Assembly: GCA_027924585.1 (NCBI GenBank)
Contig: BSBM01000076.1
Span: 4,292,501 to 4,356,500 of the forward strand
DNA: 64,000 nucleotides
From: Larix kaempferi
Taxonomy: Eukaryota > Streptophyta > Pinopsida > Pinales > Pinaceae
Reading direction: 5' to 3'
In this document: one piece after another, positions 1 through 11,115 of the stretch
How the letters are laid out: each line of letters opens with the position of its first letter
Position numbering within the stretch: the stretch's first letter is position 1
Translations under genes and position numbers: made by a program
The notes under the pieces: model-generated
The model's database searches: none
Seen by the model: only the letters and a program-made list of their open reading frames with translations
What the model was told of the DNA's origin: nothing

Positions 1-1417
1 TTATACTCCTTCAATTGGTTGTTATACACATTTTCTTAGTAATATATAGTTGAATCAAGAGAATCACTTGTTATTTGCAAGCAATAGAATTTACCATGCC
101 TTCCACATATGATAGGAATTGTTTTATTCGATTATGGTATGCACCTACAGTAATATATTCTGCTAAATATTTATGTATGGCTTTTGGACAAAGGAATGTG
201 ATTTTATTAATACAATGAAACTGTGCATTTTTCTGAGGAAAAAATAAATTATATAAATATATGATCTAATAGGATTTTCCTGAATACAATATTTCCATAA
301 ACTTGATAAATATGAGACTCATTGGTATAATAGTGGAATTAGTAAACCTTCATACCCATTGTGGCCTTCTAGACTTTCAACAACCCTAAACTTTATCTGA
401 CCATGGAGCCACACAATAGCACATACCATATTCAAATCATCACATGTGTAACATAATTAATTGGAAAATAAATACAGAGTGATAACATATGATAAAAGTC
501 TCTTAGTGGCAGTACTCCAAGTATCCCTTTCACACGTCTTCTTAAAAAATGCCCATTGCTAAGTCAAATATGCATACCATGTATGTGTTTAGTATTATTT
601 CTACATATTAAATACCTATCCACACTATCACAAACCATCCATTAACTTCCATTTCAAAACTATTATCCTAATTAACTATCATAACTTAATTATACAAGCA
701 CTTCTAGAAAATCTAACTTCTTATATTTTTCAATTGTGTATGCTCATATTATAAGATATTTCCAAATCAAATGGCATATTTAATATTCACTATACTAAAT
801 TGTGTAACAACTCTTTCTTTTTATTATGTTACTCTATCCAAATTTCATATAAATCTATTGAAACAACACCATTTGAAACATACCATGCATTTGAGAAAAT
901 CAAGTAGTTTATAATCATTTATATAATCACATTATATAATTTTGTCAGCCTTGATAATTTCACTACCTTTCACCCATCTCATTGTAATTTATTAAACACT
1001 AAACCACATAGTACCAACAAAGGACATCAATAAGCATCGACCTATAGTGTAGACGTTACAGCTTGGGGCAGTATATGCATCGTTGGATCTCTATGTGTCA
1101 TAGAGACCCAATGTCGCATATACTACCCTGTGATGTAGTAAATGCATCATTTAATGCAAATGATTCAATGCAACCTATACTGTCTACAAATTCATCAATG
1201 AATCCTACCCTACTTCAATGCAACTCTGCATCCGGCCTACATTCCAACTGTGCATCTACAACACTTTCACTCTCCAGTTATCACACATAGGGTTTTATTT
1301 CTTGGCCAAAATTTTATCTTTGCATCCATCGGACATCCACTATTTTCTGCAACACTTTCAAGTACATGTTCTTAATCATCCCTCACCCCCATTTTTTGTT
1401 TTGTTTAAAGTTGTTGT
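1..1417. other. AT-rich stretch without recognisable genes
   Basis: I see no coding region, RNA gene or clear repeat here. The short open frames near 1063-1436 overlap in different frames, have no recognisable motif and look like chance. Confidence 0.5.
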
Positions 1418-2607
1418 GTTTTTTTTGTATAAGTAAGATTATATTAACAAAGAAAGTTTACAGGGCTATCAGTACAAAGAAGGATTCAAAGGAGCAGAGG
1501 ATCCCTTAATTTCAGAACTTTCCCAGACTCAACACATTGCTAGAGGACTCTGTCATACTTTTGTTCATAAGATACATTGTCATTTTTCTGCATACAAACT
1601 CAAAATTGCCCTGATAAGGCCACCCGGCCTATAACCACTAGTATACCTCTAATAATTACTAAGACCCATAACTATTTTTGACTGAGAAATTAACTGAATG
1701 AACATAACAACAGGCCTAAGCATATCCAAAAAACAAACATAAGAATGAGACCGTTCGAGCACCCGACAAGGCTCATTTTAGAGCATATTTTTCTTCATTC
1801 GGTGAGCACAAGAAACCAGAACCACTTGTGTCCTTTGGAGTGAACATGATGCCCAGTCGGAAAATCAATCGCCTCGATCTCCTCATGCATAATTCAGGAG
1901 TCCATGTGGTGCTCCTTCCAACTACAAATAGGCTTGGTGTCCCCTTCCTCCTTCAAACTACGTTCCCACAACACCTCGGGCAGCATGTTCTTCACCACCC
2001 AATACAAAGCTACAGATAAACCATACAGCGAGAGATGGGAGGTAGTGTTTCCTGGGTCATAAACCTAGTATTCAAGCTCTTTGGAATTCAATTCCAACTA
2101 TTCCTCATCTAATTTTTCCTAGAGACCAAACTCTGGGTCCTCCATTTCTTGTTGGACCTCAAACGGGATATTCAGCTTGAAGAAACGAGCCACTTGGGTG
2201 GCCCTTAAGTGGGTCCTGGTCATATGCCTATTCCCTTCCCCATGTTTCCCTTTTTCATCACGAATGCACCCCCTGCCTCTCTTCGCCATGGCACAATAAA
2301 TTGATACCCCCTCCCCTCTCCAAATTCCACCAACTGAGATTGGGATGGCTTCGCTACTGGATGCCAAGCAATAAGAGACTACTCGAGATTCTTGGTGTTG
2401 CCCTTCACTAGAAAATTTAAGCAAATCTCCCCACATATTGTAATTATCACAAACGGAAAGCTCCACATTTCTAGTCGTCCCGACATATCCATGCATAAAT
2501 ATTCCCCTCACACCATAGTTATTACCCACGCACAAAGGATCATGCAGAGAGATTTGGTCGATTGAAGGCATATAGAGTGATATGAAGGGATTTTGTGAAC
2601 CATCCAC
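1418..2607 (-). other. Possible 3' part of a LINE-like retroelement
   Basis: Read on the minus strand, this block ends in 'ttaatataatcttacttata' followed at once by a short A-run (T-run at 1419-1426). That ending is typical of plant non-LTR retroelements and of processed transcripts. Upstream on the same strand is an unrecognised 162-residue open frame at 2119-2607. It has no visible reverse transcriptase, endonuclease or zinc-knuckle motif, so the LINE idea rests on the tail alone. The block could equally be a retrocopy of an unknown transcript. Confidence 0.25.
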
Positions 2608-3783
2608 TCCACCTTATTGACCTTAAATTATATCCTTGCACTTCAATGCCTCCTCATCATGTAGCTTGTTGTGGCCTCAAGTGGTTGTACCCCTTTCACC
2701 ATGAACATTATTTTGCACCCGCATCCGGGATTTTAAAATTGTTCTGTTAATTTGTTTTCTTAATTACTCGGTATTTTCATAGTAATACATGTTCCTAATA
2801 CTTCCCCAGTTTTGATCAACTTCCAAAACTATTTGCCCAAAGTGTGCCAACCGTGTCTTGAAAGCAGTAGAACATCCCAACTAGAAAATAAAACTGTTGG
2901 AGTTAAGGTTAGTTTTTTTTACTTCCTCTCTTTTCCTCTACCTAGTTCTGATATTTTTGAGATATTATAAACTTTGACCGACTCCACATATTAAACCATT
3001 TATCCTTTTGCATGCTCCTGTAACGGAATTGCTGCTGCAAATTCTTCCCAATAAATAATTTTCAATATTTCACCAAAATTTCAAAAGAAGGGCTTATTAT
3101 TTATGTTCATGGCTGGAAATTAAATTTTCCCTCGAGAATGCGAGTGAATCCAATTCCATTTAAGTCTAAATAGGGTTACTTACCTTCCCTCTCATGAGGT
3201 TGGAAGGATAGTGGCTCCACAAGACTTCTCCCTCGCTATTCTAATACTAAAGAAACATTTCATCAACTTACCAACCAAGTAGTGTGGATGGATGATTAAT
3301 AGCAGCCACAAGGCTGTTATTAAAATTTTCATATTTAAAACAACATGTAGCTGCTATTACAGAGTATACATCCTTCCTCAGACACACAAGAATTACTCAA
3401 AGACATTGGGAAAATACATGTCAATGCTACTTCACTTGTTTCCATTAAAACTTCAGAAAATTATATGTATGGTTCCAATGTGCTGTCAAATTGTACTTTC
3501 TTTTTTTCTTGCCCAGAACTAATAATAATGACCTTCACCCCTTGGCTAGTTCATATTGAGGCAATGGTCAAAGGTGCAACTTGATAATCAAGCAGAATTA
3601 AAGCCTCTTCTCATTGATAGTTTGTTTTGATATATTGTAAATATGTCCAATTATTAGAGCAATTTGACTGAAGTTTTAATTCATGGTTGTTATGTATCTC
3701 CAATTAAAGTTCTGGTTGTGCCCTGTGGAGTATCAATGGTTTTTTGTTATGTACCTGTAATGATTGGGATGTTGAGTTCTGCC
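2608..3783. other. Unassigned DNA
   Basis: No supported gene or repeat. The short open frames near 3292-3879 lack motifs and are A/T-driven. Confidence 0.4.
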
Positions 3784-3991
3784 TCGGCCATTTTTAATTC
3801 AAATTTTGTAACTTTTTATATAATAAAAAAAAAAAAAATCATTTTTGGTCCGCGTTCTCAACAATTTACACACATTTAAATGGAATCTCGGCCATTTTTA
3901 ATTCAAATTTTGTAACTTTTTATATAAAAAAAAAAAATCATTTTTGGTCCGCGTCCTCAACAATTTACACACATTTAAATGGAATTTACGG
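3784..3991. repeat. 104-bp tandem duplication with internal A-tract
   Basis: A segment starting 'tcggccatttttaattcaaa' at 3784 recurs at 3888 with a period of 104 bp. Both copies carry an A-run in the middle followed by 'tcatttttggtccgcg' and end in 'cacatttaaatggaat'. They differ by about three positions plus a change in A-run length, so the duplication looks recent compared with the old repeats around it. Confidence 0.9.
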
Positions 3992-5028
3992 TCTTTAACT
4001 AAGTTATTCCGCGTAAAACAAACATATTTACTGTAGCTTAAACATAAGGGAATGGTGCATACTTCCTTAATTTTATTTAATATTCGGCAGGGAATAAGAT
4101 TAGCCTTCATTGAAATACGAATTCTACCTAGTTTCACAAAACCCAAATTAATTTCGGCAAGGTATTCCCCCTTTTTTTAATCCAGTTCACGTGGTTTTCA
4201 ATTGGATAATGGATCTTGGTTGTCTGCGGCCTCATCAATAAATCTGGGCCATTCATGTCCATTTTAGGATTGGGTGTTAAATCTCCATTCGCGACCCTTT
4301 TCATATGCACGTGTGCACCAAGGTGACTCTACCACGAACAATTAAATCATGATTTGCCTCCCCCTACTAATGGTTAGATCTCATCTTGGTGGACGACTAG
4401 GATCTCATCCCACCAGTTGGTATCCAGACACTCATGTATCAACGGTTCATACACCCCAATTATTATTATACCCTTGATTCTATATATTATTTGTTTCAAT
4501 ATATGCATGCCTTGCTGTGATCAAGATTCAGGGAGCGTTTGGATGGAATCATTAGGGTTTTTTCATACCTTAAAGGAAATGATTGTGTGTATTTCAATTA
4601 GGGTTCCATGCATCCTAGCTATTTCTATACCCTTGATCCAAATAATATCATTATCACAAAATAAAAATATATGAATGACTTTGAATGAGGTGTGATATAT
4701 TTTAATAGGATCATCCCTATATGTGTTTTACATCCATTGTTGACATGGATGTGCTCATGTTTAATTACATAATTATCACTTTGTCGCACTTCATTTAGAA
4801 TATGGACTACATATGGACTAATTCAGTACAATTTGGACTAAAACGATCCTCAAATAGCTTCTCTAAAGCCCAAAATAGTATTTGTAAAGTGCAATTTTTT
4901 ATTCAAATAATTTTGGGTGTTAGAAAACCTAATTTTTGGCCTTAGAAAACATACTTTTGGTCTTTGTCCAAATAAATCTAGAATTGAATTAGTCCATATT
5001 TAACAAAATGGGTTTTCATTGTCAATCA
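3992..5028. other. Unassigned DNA, partly repetitive
   Basis: No gene is supported. Positions about 4080-4135 match, in reverse orientation, a segment just beyond the second satellite block at 48095-48175. The sequence 4800-4860 repeats 'atatggacta' motifs. The satellite begins at about 5029. Confidence 0.4.
4080..4135 (-). repeat. Dispersed repeat fragment, inverted copy near 48.1 kb
   Basis: The reverse complement of this segment contains 'gtatttcaatgaaggctaat', followed by 'cttat' and C-rich bases. The same order occurs on the plus strand at 48095-48175, and similarity continues through 'attaaggag'-like sequence. The element it comes from is not recognised. Confidence 0.6.
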
Positions 5029-5333
5029 TTCAAAGAAACATGAGAAGGAGCAATGGCCCTTTCTCACAGTTCTATCATTTAATTGTAGAGGAGTAGCATG
5101 GGCCCTTTCTCGCACTTTTATAGTTTGAGTGAGGAGGAGAAGGAGCATTAACCCATTCTCACACTTTTGTAATTAGAGTGACGATATAAAGGAGAAGGAG
5201 CACTAGCCCTTTCCCACTCTTCTATCATTCAATTGGGGAGGAGAAGGAGCATGGGCCCTTTCTTGCATTTTTGTAGTTCAAGTGAGGAGGAGAAGGAGCA
5301 ATAACCCATTCTCACACTCTTGTAATTAGTGAT
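5029..5333. repeat. Satellite block, left arm
   Basis: Six ~49-bp subunits of the type 'gaggaggagaaggagca' + 'tgggccctttctcacac' + 'ttttgtaatt'. Using the 12-subunit order defined at 8590-11115, the series runs 10, 11, 12, a hybrid of 1 and 10, then 11, 12. The hybrid points to unequal exchange that removed whole subunits. The array stops inside subunit 12 at the LTR element starting at 5334 and resumes at 8590. Confidence 0.85.
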
Positions 5334-6075
5334 TATTAGAACATTATTACACCTTAGGACCTTATTCATACATTAATTTGATGATTAATTGGTCCAAAAT
5401 AAGGTTAATGATGATAATCCAAGGTTGTTAGAAGTTAGTTGGGGCATGTATGGCGCAATCCACCACTTATGGGCCAAAATCTAGTCAAACTAGCTTTTAG
5501 GCGCCCTCATTTATGGCCACCTCTAGCCTTTATTGCCACTACTTGAGAAAAGGCGCCCTTATCCTCTGTTTTAACGATCTATTTTTGACTTGAGGCACCC
5601 ATGCATTGTATGTGGAAATTTTGGCCCCTTTTTGGTTGTTTTGGCCTATCCTTGGCCACCTACACTCCACCAAATCCTAACCACCACATGGGTTATCATA
5701 ATTCATGCCTTCCCGTGCCTACCCAATGTTCAGATTGACAATTTGTAGCTGTTTGAGGTGATTTGGGAGCCTATTGATCAACCTAGGGGGTATTGAGGTC
5801 CAATGTAATCTAGCCACTTGTAGCTGCCTCCAAAGGAAAACGAATTCTTCCAAATGCTATATAAATGTATCCACAACTCCTTTATGGGTTGGACAGTTAT
5901 AATAAACCTGCTATTTGATCATTTTTGTTTGGTTTTTTTTTATCATTTGTGACTGGTTTTTTATCATTTGTGTTTCCAGAATTCTTTTTGCACTATTTTT
6001 TTGCATACTTAGCCAAATTTATTAATTTTGAGGTAATATTTAGCCAGTAGATCATATTGTGAGTTATATTTCACA
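5334..6075 (+). repeat. 5' LTR of gag-only element
   Basis: 742 bp. It begins 'tattagaacattattacacc', where the 3' LTR has 'tgttagaac', so the terminal TG has become TA. It ends 'tatatttcaca' just before the primer site. It is closely similar to 7846-8589 throughout. Confidence 0.9.
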
Positions 6076-6090
6076 TGGTATCATAACTAT
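6076..6090 (+). promoter_or_regulatory. Primer binding site, initiator-Met tRNA type
   Basis: 'tggtatcataac' follows the LTR's terminal CA directly. It resembles the TGGTATCAGAGC site common in plant Copia elements, with changes. Confidence 0.75.
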
Positions 6091-6282
6091 TGGAGCTTCT
6101 AGTCGAACCAAGACTGCTTCAGAAGTGCACCAGAAGCAATGGAGAAACCACAGAAGTCCCCGGGGCCATTTCCTTGAAGCCATTGGAGAAATCCTTTGGA
6201 GTCTACCCAGGGTGTGACGCGCTCCCGAATGTGCCTTCTATCAATGCAGGGTTCGAATTAGATATTTAGGATCCCCTCCTGA

Positions 6283-7179
6283 GTGATTGAGTGTTTGCAT
6301 TACAACTTCTACATGGATTCGAAAGTTTCTCTTCTTACTCCATTCAGTTATGTTGAGTGGAAGCCTAAAATGTGTGCATATCTCAAGAGACAAGGTCTCT
6401 ATGATGTGTCCATTGGTGTTGAGAGCGAACCAGATTCTGATGAAGATAAAAATGATTGGCTAAATGATTGTGACAGAGCATTCAGAGCTATGTGTCTAGC
6501 CATGTCTCCAAGTATGCACTACTTGATTGGTTCTGCAGACTATCCATTTGAGCTATGGTCCAACTTGGACAAGGATCTTGATGAGCAGATTAATGGTGCA
6601 TGGAGTGAGCCTATCGACATATCAACTTGTGCTCTCCTTCCTAATGTCTCAGCCTCTACTCTCTTTGATGAAGTTGTTCATGAAGATCAAATGGAAGAAT
6701 CTTCAACACAAGTTCTTGTTGGTACATATCTCTTTGATTTGAATGCTTCCTCTACATGTCATGAAGTAGAATGTGAAGAGACATCATCTATTGCACAATA
6801 TGTTGTTGCTAATGATGAAGATACAACAAATGGAGCTGCCATTTTTGAAGAAATATTTCTCCAGTCATTGTTCTCCTATCATACTTCTTCTACTGAGGAT
6901 TTTCTATCAGTTATTGCTTTACAAGATAAGCATTCTTCCTATGAGTTTGATGATGTGAAAGATTGTGGTTCCTTGGATATTTTGGAGTCTATATCAGATT
7001 TTGGAGTTATTGCATTCACACTCCTTGGTCCCATGCCTCCTCTCACTTCCTACATGGTCACATCCACACTTCCTCAAGGTACTGTTCAAGATGGATACAA
7101 CAGGCATTCGCTTGGGTTTAAGCCCCAAGCACATCAAGTTTCATTTGGTTCGAATTTCAAGCATTTGGACAATCTATAA
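6283..7179 (+). CDS. Gag-like protein of non-autonomous LTR element, 298 aa
   Basis: An open frame of 298 codons inside the element. Residues ~15-105 follow the Copia gag (UBN2/DUF4219-like) pattern. They have a W/Y-rich start ('PFSYVEWKPKMCAYLKR', then 'GLYDV'), a stretch 'AFRAMCLAMSP' and 'YPFELWSNLDK'. In Copia elements this domain packages the RNA. After about residue 105 the family resemblance stops. The rest is acidic and serine/threonine-rich, with no zinc knuckle and no protease motif. The uninterrupted frame is unusual next to the heavily broken frames elsewhere in this window. The ATG at 6283 is the first in frame, and the true start may be at the next Met ('MDSKVSLL'). The final ~70 residues lie in a direct repeat that recurs downstream. 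Confidence 0.65.
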   Translation: MIECLHYNFYMDSKVSLLTPFSYVEWKPKMCAYLKRQGLYDVSIGVESEPDSDEDKNDWLNDCDRAFRAMCLAMSPSMHYLIGSADYPFELWSNLDKDLDEQINGAWSEPIDISTCALLPNVSASTLFDEVVHEDQMEESSTQVLVGTYLFDLNASSTCHEVECEETSSIAQYVVANDEDTTNGAAIFEEIFLQSLFSYHTSSTEDFLSVIALQDKHSSYEFDDVKDCGSLDILESISDFGVIAFTLLGPMPPLTSYMVTSTLPQGTVQDGYNRHSLGFKPQAHQVSFGSNFKHLDNL

Positions 7180-7500
7180 GCATTTGGAGTTGATCTCCAA
7201 ACCTCTTTGTTCTCTCATTCAAATTCTGAGGATTATTAGTCAGTTGTTGTATCTCATTCACACTCAGATCCTCTCATTGGTTCGCAATTTGGTGTTATAT
7301 TGGATGCTATGAAGTCTGAATTTCAGTATGGAGTTGTTGCATTCGCTATCACTATCATGATTCCTATCCACTGCATGATTATGATTGGCACTTGTTCTAA
7401 GAGTTGCACAAAAGATGGAGGACATTATCATTCGCTTAGGATTGATTCTCAAGCTCATCAAGTCTCATTTGGATTTGTTATGGCTACGTTTGGTATGATG
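6972..7500 (+). repeat. Internal ~325-bp tandem duplication
   Basis: Sequence from about 6972-7175 recurs diverged at about 7297-7500, offset 324-327 bp. Anchors are 'tggagttattgcattc' against 'tggagttgttgcattc', and 'cattcgcttgggtttaagcc' against 'cattcgcttaggattgattc'. Both copies encode 'QAHQVSFG' after 'HSL'. The second copy lies in a 106-codon open frame (7300-7620) in another frame. Confidence 0.75.
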
Positions 7501-7836
7501 ATCAAGTCTGAAGAGCACCTAATTGCACTTGCTTCCACAGTTGCAGAGATCAAGCACCTGATCCAAGCATGGGAGCAACATCCACTTCTTCCAAAGAAGA
7601 AGGTTCCTCCATACAGTTGATCAAGTTCACACCTACTTGAGTTTTGGAGTAGTTCAGTTTATTTTGGTGTATTTTATGTCCATTTTAGAGGGGAGGATTT
7701 ATTTCCCATGTGGTTTTCCTCCTTACCTTGGTTACATGGACTAATAAAAATTGTTGTTATAAGAGGTGACTTGAGCCTTAGTTTCCAAGGCCTCATTTTT
7801 TACTATTGGATACTTTTGGCTACATAAGTCTAGATT

Positions 7837-7845
7837 AAGGGGGGG
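7837..7845 (+). promoter_or_regulatory. Polypurine tract
   Basis: 'aaggggggg' directly abuts the 3' LTR start at 7846, the position expected for plus-strand DNA priming. Confidence 0.8.
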
Positions 7846-8589
7846 TGTTAGAACATTATTACACCTTAGGACCTTATTCATACATTAATTTGATGATTAA
7901 ATGATCCAAAATAAGGTTAATGATGATAATCCAAGGTTGTTAGAAGTTACTTGGGGCATTTATGGCACAATCCACCACTTCTGGGAAGAAATCTAGTCAA
8001 ACTAGCTGTTAGGCGCCCTCATTTATGGCCACCTCCAGCATTTATTTCCACTACTTGATAAAAGGCACCCTTATCCCATGTTTTTGAGGATATATCTTTG
8101 ACTTGAGGCGCCCATGCATTGTATGTGGACATTTTGGCCCCTTTTTGGTTGTTTTGGCCTATCCTTGGCCACCTACACTCCAACAAATCTTGACCACCAC
8201 ATGTGTGACCATCATTAATTCCTTACCATGCCTACCAACGTTCAGATTGACAATTTGTAGTTGTTTGAGGTGATTTGGGAGCCTATTGGTTAACCTAGGG
8301 GGTTGAGGTCCAATGTAATCTATCCACTTGCAGTTGCCTCCAAAGGCAAACGAATTCTTCCAAATGCTATATAAATGTATTCACAACTCATTTATGGGTT
8401 GGACAGTTATAATAAACCTACTATTTGATCATTTGTGTCTGGTTTTTTATCATTTGTGACTGGTTTTTTATCATTTGTGTGTCCAGAATTCTTTTTGCAC
8501 TATTTTTCTGCATACTTAGCCAAATTTATTAATTGTGAGGTAATCTTTAGCTAGTACTACGTAGATCCTACTATGAGTTAGATTTCACA
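7846..8589 (+). repeat. 3' LTR of gag-only element
   Basis: 744 bp. It begins 'tgttagaacattattacacc' and ends 'gatttcaca'. It is the partner of 5334-6075 and is followed by the target duplication atgat. Confidence 0.9.
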
Positions 8590-11115
8590 ATGATGATGTG
8601 AAGGAGAAGGAGCACTGGCCCTTTCTCGCACATTATAAATTTGATTGAGGAGGAGAAGGAGAATGGGCCCTTTCTCACACCTTTGTAATTTGAGCGAGGA
8701 GGAGAAGGATCACTCGCCCTTTCTCACACTTTTGTAGTTTTGAGTGAACATGAGAAGTGGCACTAGACCTTTCTTAGACCATAGTAATTTTTAGGAGGAG
8801 GGGAAGGATATTTGGTCATTTCTCACACTTCTTTAAGTCAAGCGAGGAGGACAAGTGACCATTAATCTAATGCCTTGGAAATTTGAGGTATGGGGAGAAT
8901 GAGCACTAGCCCTTCCTCAAAGTTTTGTCATTCAAATAAAGATGGAAAGGTTAATGGGATCCTTCTAACACATTTGTACTTAAAGTGAGGAGGAAAAGGA
9001 GTGGATTTAATTTCTTGCATGTTAGTAATTCAAAGAAACATGAGAATGAGCATTGGCCCTTTCTCACTCTTCTATCATTCAATTGAGGATGAGAAGGAGC
9101 ATGATCCCTTTCTCGCACTTTTGTAGTACGAGTGAGGAGGAGAAGGATAAATAGCCCATTCTCACACTTTTGTAAATACTAGAGTGATTATGTGAAGGAG
9201 AAGGATCACTAACCCTTTCTCATGCATTATAAATTTTATTGAGGAGGAGAAAGAGCATGGGCCCTTTCTCACACCGCTTTAATTTGAGTGAGGAGGAGAA
9301 GGAACACTAGACCTTTCTTAGAACATAGTATTTTTTAGGAGGGGAAGGATATTTGGCCATTTCTCACACTTCTTTAAGTTAGGCATGGAGGAGAGGTGGC
9401 CATTAATCTAATTCCTTAGCAATTTGAGGTATGGGGAGAATGAACACTTTCCCTTCCACACAGTTTTGTCATTTGAATGAAGAGGGAAAGGATAATGGGA
9501 TCCTTCTCACACATTTGTACTTAAAGTGATGAGGAAAAGGAGTGGATTTATTTTCTCACATGTTAGTAATCCAACGAAACATGAGAAGGAGAACTAGCCA
9601 TTTCCCAGTCTTTTATCATTCAATTGAGGAGGATAAGGAGCATGGGCCCTTTCTCACACTTTTGTAGTTTGAGAGAGGAGGAGAAGGAGCATGGGCCCTT
9701 TCTCACACTTTTTTAGTTCGAGTGAGGAGGAGAAGGAGCAATAGTTCATTCTCACACTTTTGTAATTAAAGTGATTATGTGAAGGAGAAGGAGCATTGTC
9801 CCTTTCTCATGCGTTATAAATTTGATTGAGGAGGAGAAGGAGCATGGGCCCTTTCTCACACCTCTGTAATTTGAGTGAGGAGGATAAGGAGCACTCGCCC
9901 TTTCTCACACTTTTGTAGTTTTGAGAGAATAAGAGAATTAGAGCTGGATATTTTTTAGAACATAGTAATTTTTAGGAGGAGAGGAGGGATATTTGGTCAT
10001 TTCTCACACTTCTTTAAGTCAAGTGAGGAGGAGAAGTGACCATTTCTATTGCCTTGTAAATTTGAGGTATGGGGAGGATGAGCACTAGCCCTTTCTCACA
10101 GTTTTGTCATTCAAATGAAGAGGGAAAGGATAATGGATCCTTCTCACACAATTGTTATTTAAGTAAGAAGGAAAAGGAGTGGCTTTATTTTCTCACATGT
10201 TATCAATCCAATGAAATATGAGAAGGAGCACAAGCCCTTTATCCGTCTTCTATCATTCAATTGAGGAGGAGAAGCATCATGGACCCTTTCTCGCACTTTT
10301 GTAATTCGAGTTAGGAGTAAAAGGAGCAATAGCCCATTCTCACACTTTTGTATTTAGAGTGATGATGTGAAGGAGAACGAGCAGTGTCCCTTTCTCACAC
10401 ATTATAAATTTTATTAATGAGGAAGAAGCATGGGCCCTTTCTCACACCTTCATAATTTGAGCGATGTGGAAGGAGCACTCACCCCTTCTCACACTTTGGT
10501 AGTTTTGAGTGAATAAGAAAAGTGGAATTGGAACTTTCTTAGACCATATTAATTTTTAGGAGAGGAGGGAAAATTGGCCATTTCTCACACTTATTTAAGT
10601 CAGGCGAGGAGGAGAAGCGACCATTTCTAGTGACTTATCAATTTGAGTTATGGGGACAATGAGCACTAGCCCTTCCTCACAGTTTTTTCATTTGAATGAA
10701 TAGGGAAAGGATGATAGGATCCTTATTAGACAAGTGTACTTAGAGTGAGGAGGAAAAAGAGTGGCTTTACTTTCTCACGTGTTAGTAATTCGAAGAAACA
10801 TGAGAAGGAACACTGATCCTTTATCACTTATATCAGTCAATTGAGGAGGAGAAGCAGCATGGGACCTTTCTCGCACTTTTCTAATTTGAGTGAGGGGGCG
10901 AAGGAGCAATAGCACATTCTCACACTTTTTTCATTAGAGGGACGATGTGAAGGAGAAGGAGCATTGGTCATTTCTTACACATTATAATTTGATTGAGGAG
11001 AAGGAGCATGGAACTTTTCTCACACCTTTAAAATATAAGTGAGGAGGAGAAGGAGAATAAGACCCTACTCACACATTTGTAGTTCTGAGTGAATAATAGA
11101 ACTGACATTGGACGT
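8590..11115. repeat. Satellite with 12-subunit ~590-bp higher-order repeat
   Basis: Subunits of ~49 bp share a purine-rich head (aggagaaggagcac) and 'ccctttctcacac' plus an AT-rich tail. Twelve distinguishable subunits repeat in fixed order. The subunit 1 marker 'cattataaat' (or gttataaat) recurs with its 'aagg' start at 8601, 9195, 9782, 10370 and 10950, giving higher-order periods of 594, 587, 588 and 580 bp. Equivalent subunits in successive units match better than neighbouring subunits do, the definition of a higher-order repeat. No coding function is seen. The array decays after about 11100. Confidence 0.9.

Larger units (their letters stand above)
5334..8589 (+). mobile_element. Non-autonomous gag-only LTR retrotransposon in the satellite
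   Basis: Two ~743-bp LTRs (5334-6075, 7846-8589) flank a 1770-bp internal region. The 5' LTR is followed directly by an initiator-Met-type primer site, and the 3' LTR is preceded by a purine tract. The 5-bp flanks are gtgat (5329-5333) and atgat (8590-8594), a target duplication with one mismatch. Removing the element rejoins the satellite subunit it interrupts. The body has only a Copia-like gag N-terminus and an unassigned low-complexity reading frame. Protease, integrase, reverse transcriptase and RNase H are absent, so movement would have needed proteins from another element. Confidence 0.9.

Noticed and set aside
3664-4146. Open frames on both strands around the 104-bp duplication
   Set aside because: They are low-complexity, overlap the A-tracts and show no domain or codon pattern.
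8590-11115. CRISPR-like regular spacing of short repeats
   Set aside because: The intervals are themselves repeated subunits with no unique spacers, and the context is a plant nuclear satellite.
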